Source of the DNA: Acidobacteriota bacterium
Lineage (GTDB): Bacteria; Acidobacteriota; Terriglobia; Bryobacterales; UBA6623
Assembly (NCBI GenBank): GCA_016125275.1
Contig: WGMB01000002.1
Location: forward strand, 718,780 to 782,779
Direction of reading: 5' to 3'
Length of the DNA stretch: 64,000 nt
Part shown: piece by piece, positions 53,897-61,362 of the stretch
How positions within the stretch are numbered: the stretch's first letter is position 1
How the letters are laid out: every line of letters begins with the position of its first letter
Notes under the pieces: generated by a model
What the model was told of the DNA's origin: nothing
What the model saw: the letters and a program-made list of their open reading frames with translations, nothing else
Database searches by the model: none
Translations under genes and position numbers: made by a program

Positions 53897-55627
53897 ATGT
53901 GGTTCATCGCCGGCAGCCCCGGAGAGCTCAGCCGTGGTTTTGCAGCGCTGGGGTTGTCACGGAACGAAGCGGTCCTGATGGGGCGAGCGGCGTCTTGCCC
54001 TTGTGAGGATAAAGACGTTGACGGAGCGACTGTCGCCGCTCTCGACTTGACCGCGTCATCCCTCGATACAACGGCTCTTTTTCTGGCGATCGGCAACCAG
54101 AAAATCTCTCACTTCTTCTTCGCAGCGGAACCGATTTCGGAGTCTCCGCCCAACCCGGCTAACGCCGTTTCCAACGCCGAGCGGACAATCAACGCCCAGT
54201 TTTGGTCCTTCCTGCGCTTGGCCGACGCGCTGGACCGGGCCGGACGCCTCGACCCCGGCGCTCATTGCGTGCTGGCGGCTTGCGAGCCGCCCGAGACCGC
54301 CGAGGATCTCTCCCCCGGGCAAGAGCTGGCCCGAGGGATGCTCCCGCAAGCTCCGGGAATGCTCGCCGCGATGCTGCCGGGCCGAGTGCGGCCCGTCGCT
54401 CTCCTGCTCCCGGCAGTGCGCCGCGCCGGTGAAGCGGAAGGACTGTCCTCCGAGGCGGTGACCGGCGCAATCCTGCAGGTCGTTGACAGCGCCGCCGGAG
54501 AGGTCCCGCAGATCGTCGACCTGCGAGATGTCCTTCGACCGCCCGCACCGCAGCCCGCCGCCGACGGCCGCTGGTTGCGGCGCTCGGGGCTGTACGCCGT
54601 CACGCCGCTGATGCACACGGAGAACCCCTTGGGCGCCTCGCCTCGCGCCTCGCGCGCCCAGCGCGATGCGGCCTTGTCGGTTCCCCTGCATCGCTATCCC
54701 ATCCACCGCAGCCGGCTGTTGCGCGCCTTTGCGCGGAACCTCGGCGTTCCCACCGAGTGCGTCGTCTTGGGCCGCTCCGGCAGCAGCGACCTGATCGAAC
54801 GCATGATCGCCCGCGCGGCGCGCCTGGGGCGCGTGGTGGCCCCGCGGCCGGGCTTCGAGCCGGTGTTCGACTGGATCGCCGCCGCCGAGGCCCCCCATGG
54901 CGCTCCCCCGCTCGACGCCGTCGTCGGATCTCCGAAGCCCTACGACGTCTCTGCCTGGTTGGACGACGCCGACGAGCGGCCGGCGCTGGCGTACGTGATC
55001 AATCCGGGCGCTCCGTTCGCTTACTACCTGCGGGAGGCGGAGGCGCTGGAGTTGCTCGATCGCATGCCTCCGGGTTCGACGCTGGCCCTCGACGAGGCCT
55101 ACATGGAGTGGCTCCCCGAAGCCGAACGCACGGCCCTGGGAATCTTCGAGGTGCGGCGGCATCCGGAGCTGCTCGCCTCGGGGCGCGTCGTCGGGATTCG
55201 GACGCTGTCGAAGGCGCACGGCCTGGGGAACCTCGGGCTCGCCTGCGCCTATGGCGCTCCGGAGGCCTTGCGCCGGGTCCTGGGACCCGAATTGCCCTTC
55301 GCGGTGGGAGACGCGGCCGCCTCGACAGCGATCGCGGCCTTGGCGGACACGGACCACCTGGAGCGCTCACGAGGCTTTCTACGAGAGCAGAAGGCAATGC
55401 TGCGGGACGGGCTGGAGGGAAGCGGCATCGAGATGCTGCCGACGTGGCATCCGTTGCTGCTGCTGCGCCGTGGCCCCGATCCGCAGGAGCTTTCTCGCAT
55501 CCTGCGCCAAGCCGGCTTCCCGAACCTGCCGGTCCACCAGCATCCGTCCATCCTGCAAGCTCCCCTCCAGACGGCCGACAAGAACGCCGGGCTCATCCGA
55601 AGGCTGCGGGAGCACGCCGCAGCGTAG
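53897..55627 (+). CDS. Unknown N-terminal domain fused to HisC-like aminotransferase
   Basis: 576 aa. Residues 1 to about 220 are a domain I do not recognise; it resembles a degraded Rossmann/SDR-type region (INAQFWSFLRLADALDRAG). The C-terminal ~360 residues are a fold-type I aminotransferase: PLP Lys439 in TLSKAHGLGNLGL, Asp399 in DEAYMEW, and Asn369 in VINPGAPFAYY, where HisC/CobD have NPNxPTG. The histidinol-phosphate or threonine-phosphate type is most similar, but the degenerate loop leaves the substrate open. TTG at 53861 is an alternative start, 12 codons earlier, but would put the palindromes inside the gene. Confidence 0.75.
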   Translation: MWFIAGSPGELSRGFAALGLSRNEAVLMGRAASCPCEDKDVDGATVAALDLTASSLDTTALFLAIGNQKISHFFFAAEPISESPPNPANAVSNAERTINAQFWSFLRLADALDRAGRLDPGAHCVLAACEPPETAEDLSPGQELARGMLPQAPGMLAAMLPGRVRPVALLLPAVRRAGEAEGLSSEAVTGAILQVVDSAAGEVPQIVDLRDVLRPPAPQPAADGRWLRRSGLYAVTPLMHTENPLGASPRASRAQRDAALSVPLHRYPIHRSRLLRAFARNLGVPTECVVLGRSGSSDLIERMIARAARLGRVVAPRPGFEPVFDWIAAAEAPHGAPPLDAVVGSPKPYDVSAWLDDADERPALAYVINPGAPFAYYLREAEALELLDRMPPGSTLALDEAYMEWLPEAERTALGIFEVRRHPELLASGRVVGIRTLSKAHGLGNLGLACAYGAPEALRRVLGPELPFAVGDAAASTAIAALADTDHLERSRGFLREQKAMLRDGLEGSGIEMLPTWHPLLLLRRGPDPQELSRILRQAGFPNLPVHQHPSILQAPLQTADKNAGLIRRLREHAAA

Positions 55628-55635
55628 CTTTCGCA

Positions 55636-56373
55636 CTATTTGGTGTTCGCGAACTCGATGAGCTGCTCGCGGGCGCGCGGATCGATGCGCGTCGGAGCGG
55701 GGGCGCCGCCGGCGCTCACGCCGCGGTGCTCGGGAATGTCCGGAATGCCGCTACGGCGCACATTGCGGTGTTCGGGGATGTCGGGGATCGACTGGGCGGC
55801 GCCGGAGAGGATATCGAGGCCTCGCTGCGCGCTCTGACCGCTGGGCGACAGGGCGTCCGCGGCGACGGCGCGCGTCCAGTACTCCACGGCTGGCTCGGTC
55901 TGCTGCTGGTTCGCGTGGATGGCTCCGAGGTTGTAGAGCGCGTCGACGTTGTTCGGATCGATCTCGAGCAGGGCGGCCGTCTCGGCGGCGGCTCCTTCCT
56001 TGTCCCCTGACTCCCAGAGCGCGCGGCCCAACTCCAGCCTCGCCGCAACGTTGTTCGGCTCCAGCTCGATCGCCTGACGCAGCCTCGCAACGGCCTCGCC
56101 GGCGTTGCCGCTGTTGAGCGCCAGCTCGGCCAGCCGCATCAAGATCGGCGCATGATCCGGGTTCTTCTCCAGGGCGGCTTGGAGTGAAGCCGGGTCGTCC
56201 AGGTCAGCGTCCAACGGGGCCATCGGCGGGTGGTCGGCGGGCGGCCCGGACGCCGCCGGTGCGGTGCCGGCTGAGCCTCCTGATTCGGTCGGCGCGCTGC
56301 CGCCGCAGGCGGCCAGCAGCGCCGCAATGGCCAGAGCCGGCACAAGGGAGGGAAAGCGAAGGATGGGGTACAT
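55636..56373 (-). CDS. TPR lipoprotein, last gene of the cytochrome operon
   Basis: 245 aa. Lipobox LLAAC with Cys23, then a Pro/Gly/Ala-rich linker and about three tetratricopeptide repeats (AEALNSGNAGEAVARL-like units; IELEPNNVAARLELGRALW, LEIDPNNVDALYNLGAI). The C-terminus repeats IPDIPEHR twice (period 14 aa). Anchored in a membrane facing the periplasm, it probably scaffolds or assembles the redox complex. It starts 12 bases after the flavoprotein gene. Confidence 0.82.
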   Translation of the reverse strand: MYPILRFPSLVPALAIAALLAACGGSAPTESGGSAGTAPAASGPPADHPPMAPLDADLDDPASLQAALEKNPDHAPILMRLAELALNSGNAGEAVARLRQAIELEPNNVAARLELGRALWESGDKEGAAAETAALLEIDPNNVDALYNLGAIHANQQQTEPAVEYWTRAVAADALSPSGQSAQRGLDILSGAAQSIPDIPEHRNVRRSGIPDIPEHRGVSAGGAPAPTRIDPRAREQLIEFANTK

Positions 56374-56385
56374 CGGAAGCGCCTC

Positions 56386-57903
56386 TCAAGCGGTCACGGA
56401 TTTTTCGACGATCTCGACTCCGATCTGGCGCAGAAAGCCTTCTGGAGACTCTCCGCCGATCAGGATGAACACATAGTCGTTGGGTAGGGTCTTGCGGCCC
56501 TGTTTGGTTTCGAGGACGACGGCATCGGGGCTGATCTCGAGGACGTGGGAGCCGCGCTCGACGGCGAGCAGACCCTTCTGCTCGGCCTCGGCCAGGAACT
56601 GCTGGTTGCGGGCGCGCACCCGCGAGAAGTCGTCCTTGCGGTAGGACAGCGTCACACGGTTGCGGCCCGAACGGCTCAGCGCCAGGGCGGCCTCCACGGC
56701 GGAGTCGCCGCCGCCCACCACCAGGATGTCGTCGTCCTCGTAGGTCTCGGCCTCGATCAGGCGATAGGCCACTTTGGCGAGGCCTTCGCCCGAAGCTCCG
56801 AGCCGGCGCGGCGTACCACGCTTGCCCATCGCCAGCACCACATGGCGGCCGTAGTAGCGATTGCGGCTGGTGGTCACCTCCAGCGCCTCGCCGTCGCGCC
56901 GGACGTTCTCTACGCGTTCCTGGGTTTGCACCTGCACGCCGGTATTGGCGAGGATGTTCTCCCACACGCTGACCAGAGATTCCTTGGTCCCGTCCGCAAT
57001 GTAGAGATTGCCGTAGAGCGGCATGGAGACCGGTTCGGCCATCAGGAACTTGTGCCGGGGGTACTGTTTGATTGTCGAAGCGACTTCGGCCTGATCAAAC
57101 GCCAAGTAGCGCAGCCCAAGCTGCTTGGCCGTCAGCGCCGCGCTCAGGCCGGCCGGCCCTGCGCCGACGATCACGACGTCGGCCGGGGAGTCGAGGGTCC
57201 CCCCAGATTCTCGAGAATCGGTCACGCCGGCTTGCGGGTCCTCGAAATCATAGCCGTCGGCGCCGTGGCCCGCCGATGCGGTGGGAGCCGGCTCAGGCCG
57301 CATCCGCCGCGCGATGCCGTCGATCACGAGGCGCCCCTCGTTGATTGCCGTCTTGATGAGGCCCATCCCGCCGAGCTCGCCTACGATGAAGACCCCCGGC
57401 ACGTTGGTCTGGAAGGTCTCGTCCACCATCGGCACCTTGATGGTCTGCAGGGCGCCGCCGAAGGCCAACCCGATGGCGGAAGTCGGGCAGGACTCCGAGC
57501 ACTTGGCGTGGCCGACGCACTTTTCGGGCGCCGCCAGGATCGCCTTGCCGCCCATCACCGCCAGCGCCCCCTGCTCCGGGCAAACGTCCACGCACGTGCC
57601 GCAACCGATGCACAAGGAGGCGTTGATGACCGGCCGCGGCTTGCCCTTCTCCGCGGTCTTGCTGCCGGACGCCTCGGCGACCGTGGCCCGGTGAACCTTC
57701 CACAAGTCGAGCGGCGCGCCACACTTGCCGCAGAACGTCGACCCCTGGGGCACAGCGTGTCCGCAGCGGGGGCAAGCCGCCGAGGGCCCGGCGGGGGCCG
57801 CCGCGGCTTGTCCGTCCGCGGTGGGCGCCATCTTCTTGACGTAACGGCTGACGAAGAAGAGAGTGACGACCAAGGCGATCGCAAAGGTGAGGAAGGTCTC
57901 CAT
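56386..57903 (-). CDS. Membrane-anchored NAD(P)/FAD/4Fe-4S oxidoreductase
   Basis: 505 aa. One N-terminal membrane helix (FLTFAIALVVTLFFV), a zinc ribbon (C44, C47, C58, C61), a ferredoxin-like domain (CIGCGTCVDVCP, C98-C108; then C129, H132, C135, C139 with CX5CX3C), and a thioredoxin-reductase-like part with VVIVGAGPAGLSAALTA (FAD) and VVGGGDSAVEAALAL (NADPH). The TrxR redox CxxC is absent. Expected to move electrons between NAD(P)H and the membrane partner encoded just upstream. Cytoplasmic face of the inner membrane. Confidence 0.9.
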   Translation of the reverse strand: METFLTFAIALVVTLFFVSRYVKKMAPTADGQAAAAPAGPSAACPRCGHAVPQGSTFCGKCGAPLDLWKVHRATVAEASGSKTAEKGKPRPVINASLCIGCGTCVDVCPEQGALAVMGGKAILAAPEKCVGHAKCSESCPTSAIGLAFGGALQTIKVPMVDETFQTNVPGVFIVGELGGMGLIKTAINEGRLVIDGIARRMRPEPAPTASAGHGADGYDFEDPQAGVTDSRESGGTLDSPADVVIVGAGPAGLSAALTAKQLGLRYLAFDQAEVASTIKQYPRHKFLMAEPVSMPLYGNLYIADGTKESLVSVWENILANTGVQVQTQERVENVRRDGEALEVTTSRNRYYGRHVVLAMGKRGTPRRLGASGEGLAKVAYRLIEAETYEDDDILVVGGGDSAVEAALALSRSGRNRVTLSYRKDDFSRVRARNQQFLAEAEQKGLLAVERGSHVLEISPDAVVLETKQGRKTLPNDYVFILIGGESPEGFLRQIGVEIVEKSVTA

Positions 57904-57914
57904 CGGGCGTCTGC

Positions 57915-58862
57915 TCAGAAATATCCCAGATAGATTACGAAGCTGATATGGACGACGACCAAGATGGAGAAAGAGTAGCTAAACGGCCGATGGACGACGT
58001 GCCAGAGGTGGAACAGCTTTTGGGTCTTTGAGAGAAAGAGCGTCTTCGTCGACAGCCAGTTCTCCCGGCGGACCGAGCTGATGATCTCTTCCAGCGCCAG
58101 ACTGCCGATCGGCAGCAGCCCGCCCAGGCTCAGCAACTGCAGCGGCAGGCTCATCGAGCGGCGCCGCACTCGGCTGAACTTGAACGGGCGTGCGACGTCG
58201 AGCGCGAACATCATCGACAGAGCCTTCCACAGCGGCATCGCCTGGACCTCCGCGTGCGAAGGCAATCGCAGCAACTCTTCGAGCTCCTCCTGCGCGATCA
58301 CGTCCTGCTCGGTGAGCGCCGCTGACGCCTTGGCGCGCGCCTCCTCGATCTCGGCCAGACTCAGCTCAGCAGCGGTGATGCGCCGTGGAATCTGCGCATA
58401 GAAGTAGCGTCCGACCAAACCGCTCAGCGCCACCGTCCACATGATCCAAAAGGCCATGCCGGCCAAACCGTGAAACTTGAAGCTGCTGTGCAGTGTAATG
58501 ATGGCCGGACCAAACAGGCCCATCAACACGTGAAAGTCCAGCCAGTGTTTGGTGTTGCCGATCCTGCGCAGCCAGGGCCAGCGCTTGCGGATGGGGTAGA
58601 GATAAATCAGCAGGAAGGAGACGCCCCCCAGTATGCCGAGCTTCAGACCGATCGAACCCGACGGCCGAAAAGCGTTGTAGTCGACATGACGCGCGCGCTC
58701 GGCGGCAGGGAGCATATAGAACGAGTAGCCTTCCAGCGCTACCGAAACCACGAACGAGACGGCCAGCAGCGCCACCAAGCTCCAGCGAATCCGGTGGCGT
58801 CCCTCCGAATCGAACAAGCTGAAGCTCGACCGCGGACGCCGGGCTGTTGCCAGAGTATTCAT
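57915..58862 (-). CDS. Cytochrome-b-like inner-membrane protein
   Basis: 315 aa with about six membrane segments. Two clusters of membrane histidines (KHWLDFHVLMG ... LHSSFKFHG; HLWHVVHRPFSY ... VVHI) are placed to bind two b haems. A charged loop of about 110 aa (EEARAKASAAL ...) separates them. It starts inside the stop of the upstream gene (4-base overlap) and the flavoprotein gene follows after 11 bases. Likely passes electrons across the membrane or to quinone; homology by eye to ferric-reductase-like or respiratory cytochromes b is limited. Confidence 0.75.
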   Translation of the reverse strand: MNTLATARRPRSSFSLFDSEGRHRIRWSLVALLAVSFVVSVALEGYSFYMLPAAERARHVDYNAFRPSGSIGLKLGILGGVSFLLIYLYPIRKRWPWLRRIGNTKHWLDFHVLMGLFGPAIITLHSSFKFHGLAGMAFWIMWTVALSGLVGRYFYAQIPRRITAAELSLAEIEEARAKASAALTEQDVIAQEELEELLRLPSHAEVQAMPLWKALSMMFALDVARPFKFSRVRRRSMSLPLQLLSLGGLLPIGSLALEEIISSVRRENWLSTKTLFLSKTQKLFHLWHVVHRPFSYSFSILVVVHISFVIYLGYF

Positions 58863-59683
58863 TTCAAGTTGGGATCCTCGATTTTGAAGTCCGTCTTGAC
58901 CTCGAAGCGGCGATAGTCCGTGAAGTGGTGGACGTTGCGCCAGAGCTGCCGTTCCGTGGCCGCCTCGATGCGCGCCGTCAGCGGCATCCAGACGTGTGCG
59001 GCCTCCGGGTCGGGCCCGACGGACCCATACTCTACATCGACATCCAAGCGGGCCAAGCCCACATCCTCCATCGGCCCCTTCAGCTCGGCGCGCACCCGAG
59101 CAGCCTGGCCGGTCTGCGGGTCGATCCAAGCCTCTCCGCGCCACTCGATGGGGTAGAGCCGCTCCTGCAGCCGTAGTGCGGACGGAGATTTTGCCCCCCG
59201 GACATGCTCGAAGCGCAGCTTCCGGTAGGGGGCTCCGTTCCAGACCTCTTCACCGGCGTCCTCGAAGGCGAAGCTCGCCTGGAAGCGGGGATGAAACACC
59301 AGCAAGAAGATGGCAAAGCCGTTGGTCACCAGCAGCGGGCGGTGCGACGGGCGGCGGAGCTTCTTCTTGTGGCTCTCCTCGCGCAGATCGCGCGACTCCT
59401 CTACCGCCAAGTCATCGCCAAACCATTGCAGAAAAACCAGATAGTCGTAGACGGCGCGCTTCTCGTTGAGGATTTTTCGCTTCTCCGGATCGATCTTCCA
59501 CTGCTCGACGGTTTCCGTGCAGGCGACCGTTGCGATCTCCTTCCAGAAGGTCTCGACGCGCTGACCGACGGCGTCCAGCTCCGCCTCCAAGCCCGGTTGG
59601 GCCGCCGGGGATTGCACGGCCCAGCCGGCCAGCGCACATCCCAGAGCCCACGTTGCCAATCGGTGGAGTTTCTGGGTTCTCAT
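58859..59683 (-). CDS. Periplasmic LolA-like protein in the cytochrome operon
   Basis: 274 aa with a signal peptide (MRTQKLHRLATWALGCALAGW). The mature protein is beta-rich with repeated strands (FAFEDAGEEVWNG, GEAWIDPQTGQAARVRAEL, TDYRRFEVKTDFKIED), like LolA/outer-membrane lipoprotein-sorting folds. No haem motif. It lies 2 bases after the beta-barrel gene and overlaps the cytochrome-b-like gene, so it may help insert or assemble the outer-membrane conduit. It has the same general plan as the 242-aa protein at 8164-8892. Confidence 0.65.
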   Translation of the reverse strand: MRTQKLHRLATWALGCALAGWAVQSPAAQPGLEAELDAVGQRVETFWKEIATVACTETVEQWKIDPEKRKILNEKRAVYDYLVFLQWFGDDLAVEESRDLREESHKKKLRRPSHRPLLVTNGFAIFLLVFHPRFQASFAFEDAGEEVWNGAPYRKLRFEHVRGAKSPSALRLQERLYPIEWRGEAWIDPQTGQAARVRAELKGPMEDVGLARLDVDVEYGSVGPDPEAAHVWMPLTARIEAATERQLWRNVHHFTDYRRFEVKTDFKIEDPNLK

Positions 59684-59685
59684 GG

Positions 59686-61362
59686 CTAGAACCGATACCC
59701 CAAGTCCACGAAGACCTGATCGTAGTTCTGCACTTGGCCGCGATAGCCGGTCAGCCCCAGGCCGACGAAGTAGTTGCGGCTGAAGAGCCATTCCACCCGG
59801 CCGTTGGCGAAACGGGCGCGCGACTGGCTGGTCAGAGCCCCGCTGAAGTTCTGCTGGCCGACCTGCAGCTCGAACCGGAAGGCGTCGCCCAGATCCCGGC
59901 TCAGCGTGAGCGTATGATAGCGCCCGCTGCCGAACGAGCTGCTGAAACGCGACGTGCGAATGTCGCCGCGCAGACCGAGCCAGGGGAGACGTCCGCGGGT
60001 GTAGCCCAACATGTAGTTCCACGAAGCGCCCGTGTCGGAGTTGCGCACGCTGCGCCCGACCTGAAAGTACGCGGCGGAGCGCTCCGGCAACTGCACCCGC
60101 ATACCGGCGGAGAGCCCCTGGAAAAGTAGGTCGTCGAGCAGCCCCGACCCCAGCAGACGGGTGTCCGCGGTCGGCACGCCGCGGAAGTAGTTGTGGCTCA
60201 CGTCGAAGCTGACCTTGTCGGAGGCCTGTGTCCTCACGGTCAGGTAGCTCCGGCTGAGCACGGGCCCGCTGGTCATGCTGCCGAAGCGGCCTTGGCTGCG
60301 GTAGTCGACCTCCGCGTTGTGGTAAACGCTGACGCGGCGCTGCACAGAGACGGTGTTCTGAAAGAAGCCGAACTGGCGCTCGGGCCGCCAGCTCCGCCGA
60401 GTGTGCGCCGCACCGAGGGTTCCGGAGTACCGCACCTTTTCGAAGCTGCCCTTCTCGAAGCTCGAGAACACCCCGGCGATCTGCCGGTTCGGGTCGTAGT
60501 TCCAGGCCGTCGGGTTGGGCATGGTGCCCCCAAAGGCCCCGACGGTGGTCGACTTCGTGAGCCGTCGGCCATAGTAGCCGCCGTCGATGGTGGATAGGCT
60601 ACTGGCCCAAGGCAGCAGCAAGCGTCCCACGCCGATGCGATTCTTCGAGTTGGGGTTCTCGTACCGCAGACCCACGTTGTAGGTGCGGTTGATCAGGTCG
60701 GTCAGCGTTTGGTTCGTCGCGCCGTCGTTGCGGCTGTTGATGCGGCCGCGCCAGTTGCCGCCGAAGTTCCAGTAGGTCCCGTTGATCCGCGTGACGTCCG
60801 TCCGCAGCGACAATCCGGCTTGGTGAGCGGCCGCGCCCGAGACGTGATCGAACAGAGAGCTCTGCTGGAAGCTGATGCGGCCCCGGGTGCGGTTGATCTC
60901 ATGTAACGGGGGCCGCGGGACGTACTCGCGCTGCTCGTCTTCGAGCGGGTCGGCGCCGTCGAAGTCGCTGAACTCAACGACTTGCGCGTATTGCCGCGCG
61001 TTGAGCGAAGTCATCATCATGGCGACCTTCTCGGCGTCCACAGAGGAGAGCGTCGCGAAGTCGCCGCGGACGATCGGCTGGACCACGCCGGCCACCTCGC
61101 AGACGGCGGACTGCGGAGAGGTGGCGATGACCTTCACGGACGCGATGGTTTGGGCGGCCATCAGCGGCTGTCCGGGCTCCAGGCGGCGCACCTCGAGCTC
61201 CATGCCTTCGGCGAGGCCTTCCTCCGAACCGGCGTCCACGTAGATCACGTCCGCGGCCACGTAGGTGACTTCGAACTGGGTGCGAGCCGTCCGCGGCTGG
61301 GCGTCGGCGACGCCGCTCGACAGACAGACGAAGGCCCAGGCCGCCAGCAGGATTCGCCGCAT
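59686..61362 (-). CDS. Outer-membrane beta-barrel of a porin-cytochrome conduit
   Basis: 558 aa. Signal peptide (MRRILLAAWAFVCLSSGVADA), then a ~80-aa periplasmic domain (DVIYVDAGSEEGLAEGMELE, FlgT-like SH3 type). From about residue 130 on are many amphipathic beta strands with short turns and a C-terminal Phe (VDLGYRF), typical of outer-membrane porins. The ATG shares one base with the TAA of the cytochrome gene, so both are made together. The size and partner resemble MtrB/PioB-type sheaths for multihaem cytochromes; sequence homology cannot be claimed by eye. Confidence 0.85.
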   Translation of the reverse strand: MRRILLAAWAFVCLSSGVADAQPRTARTQFEVTYVAADVIYVDAGSEEGLAEGMELEVRRLEPGQPLMAAQTIASVKVIATSPQSAVCEVAGVVQPIVRGDFATLSSVDAEKVAMMMTSLNARQYAQVVEFSDFDGADPLEDEQREYVPRPPLHEINRTRGRISFQQSSLFDHVSGAAAHQAGLSLRTDVTRINGTYWNFGGNWRGRINSRNDGATNQTLTDLINRTYNVGLRYENPNSKNRIGVGRLLLPWASSLSTIDGGYYGRRLTKSTTVGAFGGTMPNPTAWNYDPNRQIAGVFSSFEKGSFEKVRYSGTLGAAHTRRSWRPERQFGFFQNTVSVQRRVSVYHNAEVDYRSQGRFGSMTSGPVLSRSYLTVRTQASDKVSFDVSHNYFRGVPTADTRLLGSGLLDDLLFQGLSAGMRVQLPERSAAYFQVGRSVRNSDTGASWNYMLGYTRGRLPWLGLRGDIRTSRFSSSFGSGRYHTLTLSRDLGDAFRFELQVGQQNFSGALTSQSRARFANGRVEWLFSRNYFVGLGLTGYRGQVQNYDQVFVDLGYRF

